From Dehalococcoidia bacterium (GTDB lineage: Bacteria; Chloroflexota; Dehalococcoidia; DSTF01; JACRBR01): DNA of 64,000 nucleotides. Within the stretch, counting starts at the first letter, position 1, and every line of letters begins with the position of its first letter. The notes under the pieces were generated by a model. It did no database searches. It was given only the letters and a program-made list of their open reading frames with translations, and was not told where the DNA came from. Made by a program: the position numbers and the translations under genes. This document shows, in pieces, positions 9,757 through 17,690 of the stretch. The stretch covers positions 1-64,000 of the forward strand of contig JBBDXD010000018.1 of the NCBI GenBank assembly GCA_040902535.1, read 5' to 3'.

Positions 9757-10386
9757 CTACTTAGCGGCGGCGCCGTTTTTCCCGTTTTCCTTCTCGCGGG
9801 CATCCGCTTCATCGATGGCATCGGCGAGGTCGGCGACGTGCGTCTTGCTCTCCATGTCGCGCAGTTCGGGATCAGTGGGATCCGGCAGACCAAGATGATT
9901 GTGGATCTGGGCGACGAGCTGGATAACCCGCGTCAGCTCTCGCTCGGCGATGACGTTGATCTGGAGGTCGACGCGAGCGCGGCGGTCGGCGGCCGCGGCC
10001 TGGCGGTTCTGCGATACGAGGACGAACGTCGAGAGGAAGATCGCTTCGAGTGAGACGATCATCGTGAGAAAGCCGAAGGGAAAGGCATCGAACCGGAACG
10101 GCGCGCCGGGGGCGTTGAGCGCCATCCAAACGGTGAACCAGATGGCATGGAGCCCGATGAACAGCATGCTGCCGCCGAACGCCGTAATGCAGTCGGACAG
10201 CACCTCGCTGCGGCTCTGCGGCGCGGAGGCAGCTTCGAGGCGCGCGATCTCCTCTACCGAGTCGGTGATGTGGCCCTTGGTGGGGCTGACCGGCGAGCGT
10301 GAGCGAAGGGGCACGCGTGTGCGTGCCCCCAGATCTCGTGGCGTCGCATCGGGCGACGCGTCCGGCACCCTAGGCGACGCGTCCAT
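9757..10386 (-). CDS. DUF1003 membrane protein
   Basis: About 209 residues. The core is diagnostic for DUF1003: FIGLHAIWFTVWMALN, then FPFGFLTMIVSLEAIFLSTF and the NRQAAAADRRA-to-ERELTRVI helix. Two membrane helices are followed by a cytoplasmic coiled segment. Function is unknown for the family. The N-terminal 40 residues are low-complexity (Asp/Pro/Arg) and include a perfect 9-bp hairpin at 10308-10329, so the true start may lie further in or the 5' end may have been invaded by a repeat. No ribosome site is obvious at the ATG at 10386. Confidence 0.82.
   Translation of the reverse strand: MDASPRVPDASPDATPRDLGARTRVPLRSRSPVSPTKGHITDSVEEIARLEAASAPQSRSEVLSDCITAFGGSMLFIGLHAIWFTVWMALNAPGAPFRFDAFPFGFLTMIVSLEAIFLSTFVLVSQNRQAAAADRRARVDLQINVIAERELTRVIQLVAQIHNHLGLPDPTDPELRDMESKTHVADLADAIDEADAREKENGKNGAAAK
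10308..10329. repeat. GC-rich hairpin inside the 5' end of the DUF1003 gene
   Basis: Perfect 9-bp arms (GGGGCACGC / GCGTGCCCC) around a GTGT loop, preceded by GCGAGCGTGAGCGAA. It looks like a dispersed palindromic element rather than protein-coding design. Only one copy is seen here. Confidence 0.4.
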
Positions 10387-10699
10387 CCTGACGCATCGAG
10401 TTGCCTCGTCGCGGTAACCGGATAAACGCGGCTCGCACCTTCACCTCGTGGCGTGGTTCGGGCGAAGCCTTGCGGTCTTTGGGCGCGTCGGCGTTGCGCA
10501 TGGTCTGCGTTGCCATCCCTGCCATTACCAGGACTCCAGTCAAGCTGACATCCCCCGCGGTGGATCGCCATTATGACCGGGGCCGCTTGCGCTGGAATGC
10601 GATCGAACCGGCAGACGCATCGCATTCTCATATACATCCCGCTCGGTGCCATCGCGGCATATGCTAGACGCCTGGCTTCGACGAAAGGAGGTGCGGCGG
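10387..10699. other. intergenic region without recognisable gene
   Basis: No supported gene, tRNA or strong hairpin is seen. The last bases hold the ribosome site AAGGAGGT (10685-10692) for the enoyl-CoA hydratase gene. Confidence 0.5.
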
Positions 10700-11494
10700 A
10701 TGGCCGTACGCTACGAACCGAAAGGGCGCATCGCGTGGGTCACGCTGGACCGCCCGGAGGCGCTGAACACCTTCGACCGGGCGATGCACAACGAGTTGCA
10801 CGATGCATGGCTCGCGTTCCGGGATGACCCCGACGTATGGGTCGCCGTCGTGACGGGGGCGGGCGACCGCGCGTTTTCGGGCGGGGCCGATGTGCGCGGC
10901 TTCGGGCGGCAGCCTGATCCGGAGGAGAAGCGCCCGATGGGGCCAGCGCGGCACATGTGGGAGACACGCTTCGACTGGGACCTGCAGGGCGGCCTTGAAG
11001 TGTGGAAGCCGACGATCGCGGCGATCAACGGATATTGCATCGGCGAGGGGCTGACGTTCGCGCTGGCGTGCGACCTGCGGATCGCGTCGGAGCGGGCGCG
11101 CTTCGCGTATCCCGAAGTGCAGATCGGCATCCCGACGATCGCCGGAGCGGTCCGCGCACCGCGTGTCGTCGGGCTCGGCGCGGCGCTCGAACTCTTGCTC
11201 ATCGGCGACCGCATCGATGCGCAGCGGGCGTACGACATGGGGCTGGTGAACAAGGTCGTGCCGCACGAAGAGTTACTGGCGGAAGCGGGGCGCTGGGCGG
11301 AGCGCCTGGCGCGCAACGCCCCGCAAGCGGTCGCCGCGACGAAGGAAGTCGCGGTGCGATCGCAGGCGATGTCGTTCGCAGACGCGTTGCGCATGGGCGA
11401 GGCGATGCGCAAGATCGCCGGGTCGACGGACGATGCGCGAGAGGGCATACGGGCGTTTCGCGAGAAGCGCGATCCTGAGTACCACGGCGTTTGA
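10700..11494 (+). CDS. enoyl-CoA hydratase/isomerase family protein
   Basis: 264 residues, crotonase superfamily. It has WVTLDRPEALNTFDRAMHNE at the N-terminus, the first oxyanion-hole segment AFSGGADVRGF, and the second oxyanion segment AINGYCIGEGLTFALACDLR, followed by FAYPEVQIGIPT. The Glu usual at the first catalytic position is not obvious, so hydratase, isomerase and other CoA-dependent reactions all remain possible. The start at 10700 has an excellent AAGGAGGT site 7 bases upstream. It is read alone, away from other fatty-acid genes; a second crotonase is at 58390-59160. Confidence 0.88.
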   Translation: MAVRYEPKGRIAWVTLDRPEALNTFDRAMHNELHDAWLAFRDDPDVWVAVVTGAGDRAFSGGADVRGFGRQPDPEEKRPMGPARHMWETRFDWDLQGGLEVWKPTIAAINGYCIGEGLTFALACDLRIASERARFAYPEVQIGIPTIAGAVRAPRVVGLGAALELLLIGDRIDAQRAYDMGLVNKVVPHEELLAEAGRWAERLARNAPQAVAATKEVAVRSQAMSFADALRMGEAMRKIAGSTDDAREGIRAFREKRDPEYHGV

Positions 11495-11497
11495 TTG

Positions 11498-11545
11498 GTC
11501 GCCTGGTCGCTAGTTGCTGGTCGCTGGTCGCTGGTCGCAGGTGAG
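11498..11545. repeat. CTGGTCG heptamer tandem repeat
   Basis: The gap after the hydratase gene contains at least four copies of a CTGGTCG-type heptamer, some perfect and adjacent, some diverged. A similar sequence recurs at 39531-39553. Confidence 0.65.
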
Positions 11546-11573
11546 GCGTGATGGATGAGAATGCGGGAACACC

Positions 11574-12026
11574 ATGGCCGAAGACAAAGACGAACTGCTA
11601 CAGCACTACCGGTGCACACGCGAGGAGTTGATCGCGGCGATCGGCGGTCTCAGCGATGAGTTGCTGACGGAACCGTCGCTCGACGGATGGTCGGTGAAAG
11701 ATCACCTGGCGCACCTCGCGACGTGGGACGAAATCCGCGCGCAGGAGGTGGCGCGCATTTCAGCCGGTCACGACTCGGCGTGGCGGATGACCGGCGACCA
11801 GGACGGCGCCTACAACGCGCTTGCACACGATCTGCGGCGGGCGCTCTCGCCTGCGCAGGTGAAGTGGGAGTTGGAGACGTCGAGGCAGCGGCTGCTCGAC
11901 GCGATCTCGTCGGCGACGGCGCGCGGGCTGGAGTCGTCGCTCTACGGCGAGGCGGGCTTGCGAAGCATGCACGAGGCACAGCACGCGGGATGGATCAAGC
12001 GCTGGCGGGACGAGAAGGGCGTGTGA
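11574..12026 (+). CDS. DinB-fold/ClbS-like four-helix protein
   Basis: 150 residues beginning MAEDKDELLQHYRCTREELI. The middle carries GWSVKDHLAHLATWDEI and the end EAQHAGWIKRWRDE, both typical of the DinB/DfsB/ClbS superfamily of four-helix bundles, in which a His triad (here in DHLAHL and EAQHAGW) binds a divalent metal. Relatives include thiol-transferases, maleylpyruvate isomerases and colibactin-resistance hydrolase ClbS. The particular reaction is unknown. No clear ribosome site precedes the ATG. Confidence 0.8.
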   Translation: MAEDKDELLQHYRCTREELIAAIGGLSDELLTEPSLDGWSVKDHLAHLATWDEIRAQEVARISAGHDSAWRMTGDQDGAYNALAHDLRRALSPAQVKWELETSRQRLLDAISSATARGLESSLYGEAGLRSMHEAQHAGWIKRWRDEKGV

Positions 12027-12147
12027 TTGCGGGCAGTCGGAGTGCGGAAGTCAGAAGTCGGGCGGACGATAGATCGAAGACGGTGGAGGCCCGAGCGGTG
12101 TCGAGTGGAGGTCGCAGATCGATCAGTCGATCGGTATGGAGGGGTAG

Positions 12148-12900
12148 ATGCGGAAGAACGCGTGCAAGGTGAAGTGGCGCAACGGTCAGCCGGCGTACGG
12201 CGCGTGGCTGATGATCCCGAGTTCGATTTCGGCGGAGGCGGTGGCGCACCAGGGGTACGACTACGTGTGCATCGATATGCAGCACGGCTTCATCGACTAC
12301 CAGGTGGCGGTGACGATGCTGCAGGCGATCAGCCTGGGTGAGTCGACGCCATTCGTGCGCGTGCCGTGGAACGACTTCAGCATGATCAACCGCGTACTAG
12401 ACGCGGGCGCGATGGGCGTCATCATCCCGATGGTCAACAGCGTCGAGGAGGCGAGGGCCGCGGTGGCCGCGTGCCGCTACTTCCCCGACGGCGGGCGCAG
12501 CTACGGACCGTCGCGGGCGAACTGGTACGCCGGCGCGGACTACTTCGACCATGCCAACGAAGAGGTCGCCTGCGTGCCGATGATCGAGACGGCGCAAGCC
12601 GTCGAGCGGCTCGACGACATTCTCGCCGTGGCGGGCATCGATGCGGTGTACGTCGGGCCTTCGGATCTCAGCGTGACCTACGGACAGCCGCCGCGGCCCG
12701 ATAACGAGGGGAAGTTCGAGGATGCGCGCATGAAGATCGCGAAGGGATGTGCGGCGCGCGGCGTGACGGCGGGGATCCACGCAAACGCGTCGCTGGCGGC
12801 GAAGCACGTCGAAGCGGGGTATCGCATGATCACGGTGTCCGCCGACATCGCCTGCTTACAGCAGCGCGCGGCGGCCGACCTTGCGCAGGCGCGCGGGTAA
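12148..12900 (+). CDS. HpcH/HpaI family aldolase
   Basis: 250 residues of a class II (metal-dependent) pyruvate aldolase fold. Recognisable parts are YDYVCIDMQHGFIDY (metal Glu/Asp neighbourhood), RVPWNDFSMINRVLDAGAMG and VIIPMVNSVEEARAAVAACR, then IDAVYVGPSDLSVTYG near the C-terminus. Family members cleave 4-hydroxy-2-oxoheptanedioate and similar 2-keto-3-hydroxy acids into pyruvate plus an aldehyde. Length matches the family. The ribosome site GGAGGGG is at 12137-12143. Physiological substrate is not determined. Confidence 0.88.
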   Translation: MRKNACKVKWRNGQPAYGAWLMIPSSISAEAVAHQGYDYVCIDMQHGFIDYQVAVTMLQAISLGESTPFVRVPWNDFSMINRVLDAGAMGVIIPMVNSVEEARAAVAACRYFPDGGRSYGPSRANWYAGADYFDHANEEVACVPMIETAQAVERLDDILAVAGIDAVYVGPSDLSVTYGQPPRPDNEGKFEDARMKIAKGCAARGVTAGIHANASLAAKHVEAGYRMITVSADIACLQQRAAADLAQARG

Positions 12901-13190
12901 CGCTGACGAGCGGCCACATATTTTCGAGCCCGCGCCGACTATCGATCTGAAGGGGTTGGGTCAGGCCGAGACGCGCCGAGTCCGTCTTCGGGCGGGTGCG
13001 GCGGGGAATTGCGACTCGGTCCGCCCAGCAACAAGCGCCGCCGGGAGCGATACGTTCGGTCTGCCCCTCCCGCGGTCGTGATCGCCGCCAGCGGCGACCC
13101 GGCGGCTTACTCACTCCATCGTCCGAGTGCCGTTTGACTTCCCTTCAGGGAGCCGCCGGCCCGGTCGATGATCGAACCGGGGTCAGCTTC
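12901..13190. other. intergenic leader before CAP gene
   Basis: 290 bases, GC-rich with several potential stems (for example around 12970-13030 and 13080-13110). I looked for a c-di-AMP (ydaO) or c-di-GMP riboswitch core, since secreted cell-wall proteins often follow one, but could not match the conserved joining sequences. Confidence 0.35.
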
Positions 13191-14057
13191 ATGTACACGC
13201 GGACCATCGAGGGCTCGCTGCGCGCGGTGCTCTGCACGTCGCTGCTCGTCGCGTTGTTTGCGATCGGGCTGACGCGCGACACGCCGCGGGCGCAAGCGGC
13301 GGGCGACTGCAACATCAACGAGACCGTCGACGCAGAGGAGCAGGCGTTCCTCAAGCTGATCAATCAACATCGTGCGCAGAACGGGCGGGCGCCACTCGGA
13401 CTGTCGTACACGTTATCGCGCGCCGCGGCGTGGAAGTCGAAAGACCTGGGCGTCAACGCCTACTTCGCGCACGACGACCTGAACCGCACGCGGGCGCAGC
13501 GCATCCGCGACTGCGGCTACCGCTACAACACCTACCTCGGCGAAAACATCGCTGCCGGCGTTTCGAGCGCACAGGCGGCATTCGACCTGTGGAAGAACAG
13601 CAGCGGCCACAACGCGAACATGCTCGGGTCGAACTACACGACGATCGGCATCGGGCGCGAGTACGTCGTGGGCAGTCCGTACGGCTGGTACTGGACGACC
13701 GAATTCGGCGGCGTCGACGATGGATACGCAACGATCGCGCAGCCGGCGCCCGTCGCCCCCCTGCCACAGCCTGACGCGGGCGGCGATGAGCAAGACGAAA
13801 CGCCACCGGAACTCTCACTTCGAGTACGCGGCAAGGGCCGTACGTTGACCGTGACGGCGAACGCCTCCGATGCCGGCGGCGTCGAGCGCGTGGCGTTCTG
13901 GGCCGATGGCGTGCTCGTGAAGACTGACCGCCGGGCGCCGTACGAAGCCCGCATCCGCGTGCCGCGCAGGGGCACGTCGCAGGTCGAAGCGCGCGCCTAT
14001 GACCCTGCGGGCAACCTCACGATCGAACGGGTGACCGTCGGCGCTCAGCGTCGCTAA
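13191..14057 (+). CDS. secreted CAP/SCP-domain protein with C-terminal Ig-like domain
   Basis: 288 residues. A signal peptide covers residues 1 to about 40 (MYTRTIEGSLRAVLCTSLL, ending AQAAG). The CAP domain runs from about 46 to 185 with FLKLINQHRAQNGRAPL, YFAHDDLNRTRAQRI, YLGENIAAGV, the SSGHNANML motif and WYWTTEFGG, which are the family's signatures. After a Pro/Asp/Glu-rich linker the last 80 residues form an Ig-like module (ASDAGGVERVAFWADGVLV, AYDPAGNLT). CAP proteins act outside the cell, with roles in cell-wall or host/competitor interaction. The ATG at 13191 is preferred because the signal peptide begins there. Confidence 0.88.
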   Translation: MYTRTIEGSLRAVLCTSLLVALFAIGLTRDTPRAQAAGDCNINETVDAEEQAFLKLINQHRAQNGRAPLGLSYTLSRAAAWKSKDLGVNAYFAHDDLNRTRAQRIRDCGYRYNTYLGENIAAGVSSAQAAFDLWKNSSGHNANMLGSNYTTIGIGREYVVGSPYGWYWTTEFGGVDDGYATIAQPAPVAPLPQPDAGGDEQDETPPELSLRVRGKGRTLTVTANASDAGGVERVAFWADGVLVKTDRRAPYEARIRVPRRGTSQVEARAYDPAGNLTIERVTVGAQRR

Positions 14058-14253
14058 CGGGACTCGGTTCCCGCGTAGACGCTCGCTCCTCACGAGCAGA
14101 TTCCTCCTTCACAAGCCTCCCTACCTATATGCCCCTGTAACCAGCGGATACAGATACGTGGCCGCGGCGATACGCGTCAACGGGCATATTCGTAGCAGGG
14201 CAAACGCCGTTGTCGGCCACCTGAGTGGGCCGGTGGCCAGGAAGGGAGGGAAC

Positions 14254-14415
14254 ATGGCTTCCTTATTGTGGCTGGTTTTCGCGGTGCTGCTGGTCCTCTG
14301 GCTAGTGGGCTTCGCGGTGAACTGGGGCGCGTTCATCTGGGTGCTGCTCATCGCGGCACTCGTCATGCTGGTGGTGAACCTGGTCAGCGGGACGCGCACC
14401 GGAAGGTGGTATTGA
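14254..14415 (+). CDS. small lmo0937-type membrane protein
   Basis: 53 residues, almost entirely hydrophobic: MASLLWLVFAVLLVLWLVGF, then a second helix and a basic tail GTRTGRWY. This is the size and pattern of the lmo0937 family, found widely in stress regulons; function unknown. The ribosome site GAAGGGAGGG (14241-14250) fixes the start. Confidence 0.78.
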   Translation: MASLLWLVFAVLLVLWLVGFAVNWGAFIWVLLIAALVMLVVNLVSGTRTGRWY

Positions 14416-14605
14416 CGCTTGAGCGAAGGCACAAGCTGGTCTATCCCGATTCATCGCAGTTTCATTGCGGCGATGCGACCGAATTGAAAGGCGCCGCACG
14501 CCGGCGTATCGCCGGTGTAATCGCAGCCGCCACATAGTTGTGGGGTAACACCGCTCAACGCCACGGGAAGCGTAGATGCGCCTCCCGACAGGTAAGGAGG
14601 AGACA

Positions 14606-14941
14606 ATGCTGAGAAGCATCATCACGACGTTGTTCGCGCTCGCATGGGCGGCCGTGCTGGTGTTGACGGGCGGGCGCTTCCTGGCGCTGCTCTTCGACGC
14701 GAACCGCGGCAGCGAGATCATCGACCGGCTCTACCGGCATAGCGACTTCTGGGTCAAGCCGTTCTTCGGGATGCTTGACCTGGCGAACAAGACGGTCGAA
14801 GACACCGGCGGCATCTTCGAGCCAGCTTCGCTGATCGCGTTCATCGTGTACTTCGTGGCGGGGCTGCTGATCATGGGCCTGCTGACCGCGAACTACGGAT
14901 TCATCGGCGGCGGCTCGCGGCGCCACGCGCACGACGCCTAA
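14606..14941 (+). CDS. small two-helix membrane protein
   Basis: 111 residues beginning MLRSIITTLFALAWAAVLVL. The first helix is followed by a soluble loop (RGSEIIDRLYRHSDFWVKPFF) and a second helix (LIAFIVYFVAGLLIMGLLTA), ending in a His/Arg tail. I do not recognise a family. The ribosome site AAGGAGGA (14594-14601) is strong, and the gene ends just before a strong terminator. It belongs to a run of small stress-type genes from 14.2 to 17.6 kb. Confidence 0.72.
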   Translation: MLRSIITTLFALAWAAVLVLTGGRFLALLFDANRGSEIIDRLYRHSDFWVKPFFGMLDLANKTVEDTGGIFEPASLIAFIVYFVAGLLIMGLLTANYGFIGGGSRRHAHDA

Positions 14942-14962
14942 GCTGACGATCGCGAAGACGCA

Positions 14963-14994
14963 GAAGACGGCCCGTTTCCATACGGGCCGTCTTC
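14963..14994. terminator. bidirectional intrinsic terminator
   Basis: Perfect 13-bp stem GAAGACGGCCCGT / ACGGGCCGTCTTC with a 6-base loop, between the convergent ends at 14941 and 15023. Confidence 0.85.
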
Positions 14995-15022
14995 GCTTCT
15001 GGTGGCGGGACCTTGGCTGGCG

Positions 15023-15775
15023 TCAGGCTTCGACACCTATGTCAACTTCTTCTTCTTCCTCGGCGGACTGCGCGTTGCCGTCCTCGATCCCGAGGTCGAA
15101 CATGTAGCCGATGCCCTGGAAGGTCTTGATCAGCTTCGGCTGTGACGGCTCTTCTTCAAGCTTGCGACGCAGCCGCGACACCCAGACACGCAGGTACTGG
15201 AGGTCGTCGCGGTACTCGGGCCCCCAGACTTTGCTGAGCAACTCCGCATTCAGCATGATCTTTCCCGCGTTGGCAGCCAGGTGCTGCAACAGCATCCACT
15301 CGGTGCGGGTGAGCGTCACGAGTTCGCCGTGGCGCTTGACGAGCCGCCGGTTGAGGTCTACTTCGACCGCGCCCGCGTGGACAACGTTCTCGAGACCGGC
15401 AGACCCGAGGGCGCGCCGCAAGACGGCGCGGACGCGGGCGCTGAGTTCTTCGGGGCTGAAGGGCTTGGCGAGATAGTCGTCGGCGCCCATCTCCAGCCCG
15501 CGCACCTTGTCCGCGTCGCTGCCCTTGGCCGTGAGCAGGATGACGGGGATGTTGGTGCGCTCTCGCAGTTTGCGCATCACTTCGAGGCCGGTGATGTCCG
15601 GCATGACGATATCGAGCAGGACGATATCGGGGCGGTGTTCTTCTGCCATGCGGAGGGCCTGCTCGCCGTTCTCGGCAGTGACGACGCGGAATCCCTGCGT
15701 CGAAAGCTCGAGTTTGATCAGGCGCAGGATCCCCGCTTCGTCGTCTACCGCAAGGACGAGTGGTTCAGCCGACAT
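15023..15775 (-). CDS. OmpR/KdpE-family response regulator
   Basis: 250 residues. The receiver domain (1 to about 120) has the acidic pair in VLAVDDEAG, the phospho-acceptor Asp in IVLLDIVMP and the Lys in LAKPFSPEEL. The winged-helix output domain (about 135-230) has VTLTRTEWMLLQHLAAN and LRVWVSRLRRKLE, followed by IGYMFDLG and an acidic tail (EEEEEVD). The ATG at 15775 has AAAAGGAGT upstream; a longer GTG-start version to 15850 has no support. No histidine kinase is adjacent, so it is an orphan regulator. Its position inside the small-gene stress cluster suggests, without proof, that it regulates it. Confidence 0.9.
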   Translation of the reverse strand: MSAEPLVLAVDDEAGILRLIKLELSTQGFRVVTAENGEQALRMAEEHRPDIVLLDIVMPDITGLEVMRKLRERTNIPVILLTAKGSDADKVRGLEMGADDYLAKPFSPEELSARVRAVLRRALGSAGLENVVHAGAVEVDLNRRLVKRHGELVTLTRTEWMLLQHLAANAGKIMLNAELLSKVWGPEYRDDLQYLRVWVSRLRRKLEEEPSQPKLIKTFQGIGYMFDLGIEDGNAQSAEEEEEVDIGVEA

Positions 15776-16020
15776 GCATGTACTCCTTTTACCCCCGTTA
15801 TTCCGCAACGTCCCTGATCCTACGCCGGGGGCCTCCGGCGAAGGGTACAAGAGGTCGATGGGGATATTTCAATCTCGTATCAGGAACGGCGATCAGCGCA
15901 CAAACCGGGCGCGGCATCCGCGAGCAGCCTGACATTTGCGCAGGCCGCTCCGCAACGTCAGTTCGAGCGGCCCCGGCGTACGATAGATGCCGAGACACGT
16001 TAACACGCAAGGAGGAAGAT

Positions 16021-16482
16021 ATGGCGACGATCGAGAAGTCGATTGAGGTCCAGGTGCCGGTGCGCACGGCGTACAACCAGTGGACCCAGTTCGAAGAGTT
16101 CCCGCGATTCATGGAAGGCGTGAAGGAAGTACGCCAGGTCGATGACACGCACCTCCACTGGGTCGCCGACGTCGGGGGCAAGACGGAGGAGTGGGACGCA
16201 CGGATCACAGAGCAGTCGCCGGACCAGCGCGTCGCCTGGACGGCTGAATCGGGCAGCACGAACGCCGGCGTCGTCACATTCCACAAGCTCGACCCGGAGA
16301 CGACGCGCGTGATGCTGCAGATGGAGTACGACCCTGCGGGCGTCGTCGAGACGGTGGGCGACAAGCTGGGATTCGTCTCACGCCGCGTGGAGGGCGACCT
16401 GGGCCGCTTCAAGGAGTTCATCGAAGAGCGCGGGCGCGAAACCGGCGCCTGGCGCGGAGAAGTGAAGCAGGATAACGGTTAG
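16021..16482 (+). CDS. SRPBCC (START-like) family protein
   Basis: 153 residues: MATIEKSIEVQVPVRTAYNQ, then WTQFEEFPRFMEGVKEVRQV and VGDKLGFVSRRVEGDLGRFK. This is the polyketide-cyclase/dehydrase-like SRPBCC fold, which forms a hydrophobic ligand pocket. Close relatives sit in stress-induced gene sets of GC-rich bacteria; the ligand is unknown. The ribosome site AAGGAGGA (16011-16018) is strong. Upstream a TACGAT box (near 15980) may be the promoter. Confidence 0.85.
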   Translation: MATIEKSIEVQVPVRTAYNQWTQFEEFPRFMEGVKEVRQVDDTHLHWVADVGGKTEEWDARITEQSPDQRVAWTAESGSTNAGVVTFHKLDPETTRVMLQMEYDPAGVVETVGDKLGFVSRRVEGDLGRFKEFIEERGRETGAWRGEVKQDNG

Positions 16483-16716
16483 CAGCGCTCGTCCGAACAA
16501 CAACACACAGAGAGGCCGGCCATACCGGCATCTGTGCGTTTTTCCACATGTGACGTGTTCGACACACACGCACTCGCGGCCGTTATCGGAGCGGAAGCAT
16601 GTACATGGCATCATCGTTCGGGCTTGTGAGTATGAGACACGACGGATCGATTTCACGGCGCGTCGCACATAATGCGACGTCGCGCACTGAGTCCGCATCA
16701 GCATAGGAGGAGAATG

Positions 16717-17556
16717 ATGCCCGACGCCCTGCAAGTGCTCCGCGAGGACCACAACAAGGTCAAGGAGATGTTCCAGCGCTTCGAGAGGAGCGACGATCGC
16801 TCGGAGAAGAAGAAGATCGCCGAAGAAGCGATCATGGAGTTGGAAGTGCACGCGCAGATAGAAGAGGAGATCTTCTATCCGGCGATGCGCAAGCAACTCG
16901 GCAACAATGAGTTGCTGCACGAAGCCGAGGAAGAGCACCACGTGGCCAAGATGCTCATGGAAGAGCTGCAGACCATGCGCCTCAATGACAAGACGTTCGA
17001 CGCCAAGTTCACCGTCCTCGCCGAGAACGTGAAGCACCACATCGGCGAAGAGGAAGGCGAGATGTTCCCGAAGGCGACGGAGGCTGGCCGGGCGGTGCTC
17101 GACCGCGTCGGCCAGCAGCTCACGGAACGAAAGGTTGCGTTGATGGACGAGATGCGGAGCGCGCCGCGCAAGCGCCGCGCTGCGACAGGTTCGCGCAGCG
17201 GAGCGCGGACGCGCACCGGCCGCACGGCCCGCACGACGGCAGGCAGCCGCACGACAACGACGTCGCGGACGCGGCCCGGCGCGGCGAAGCCCCGGACGAG
17301 CACCGGCACGCGATCGACGTCCGCAAAGCGGACCACGCGCGCCGCGTCAGGGCGGACGACGCGCGCGGCCGCTGGCACGCGCTCGCGAGCGGCGACGACG
17401 CGTGGCACGCGTTCGAGCCGGACCTCCACAGCACGCGGGACGCCGCGTTCGGCGGCGACGCGATCGCGGACGGGCGGCTCGACGCGTGCGCGCACGACAT
17501 CGACCAGCAAGCGCGCCACGACGAAGCGCGGGACGGGGTCGCGCAGCCGCCGGTAA
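16717..17556 (+). CDS. hemerythrin-domain protein with long basic H1-like tail
   Basis: 279 residues. The first 145 or so form a hemerythrin HHE domain: LREDHNKVKEMFQRFE, HAQIEEEIFYPAMRK, EEEHHVAKMLMEEL and VKHHIGEEEGEMFPKA supply the His and Glu/Asp ligands of a di-iron site. From about residue 148 to the end the protein is nearly only Arg, Thr, Ser, Ala and Gly with some Lys, in short RT/TR-like repeats ending GSRSRR. Such tails resemble bacterial histone-H1-like proteins and would bind nucleic acid. A di-iron O2/NO/ROS sensor or sink tethered to DNA or RNA is the inference. Two adjacent ATGs are possible; 16717 has better spacing from TAGGAGGA (16704-16711). Confidence 0.85.
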   Translation: MPDALQVLREDHNKVKEMFQRFERSDDRSEKKKIAEEAIMELEVHAQIEEEIFYPAMRKQLGNNELLHEAEEEHHVAKMLMEELQTMRLNDKTFDAKFTVLAENVKHHIGEEEGEMFPKATEAGRAVLDRVGQQLTERKVALMDEMRSAPRKRRAATGSRSGARTRTGRTARTTAGSRTTTTSRTRPGAAKPRTSTGTRSTSAKRTTRAASGRTTRAAAGTRSRAATTRGTRSSRTSTARGTPRSAATRSRTGGSTRARTTSTSKRATTKRGTGSRSRR

Positions 17557-17577
17557 AAAGCGCGGGAGCAAAGTCCC

Positions 17578-17620
17578 CAGGGGGGCGCAGCCGATGGCCG
17601 CCCCCCCTGTCATTGGCTGC
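17578..17620. terminator. GC-rich hairpin downstream of hemerythrin gene
   Basis: A run of G (CAGGGGGGCG) pairs with CCGCCCCCCCTG, and an overlapping alternative stem GCAGCCGATG / CATTGGCTGC is possible. It separates the hemerythrin gene from the epoxide-hydrolase operon. No clean T-run follows. Confidence 0.5.
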
Positions 17621-17690
17621 GCGAATTGAGCCTACGCCGCCGATCGCCGATAGTTGGCAGCCTGAACACTATGCAGGAAGGGCGGCTGGC

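Noticed and set aside
12901-13190. c-di-AMP (ydaO) or c-di-GMP riboswitch before the CAP gene
   Set aside because: GC-rich stems are present but the conserved joining sequences could not be matched by eye; a covariance-model search would settle it.
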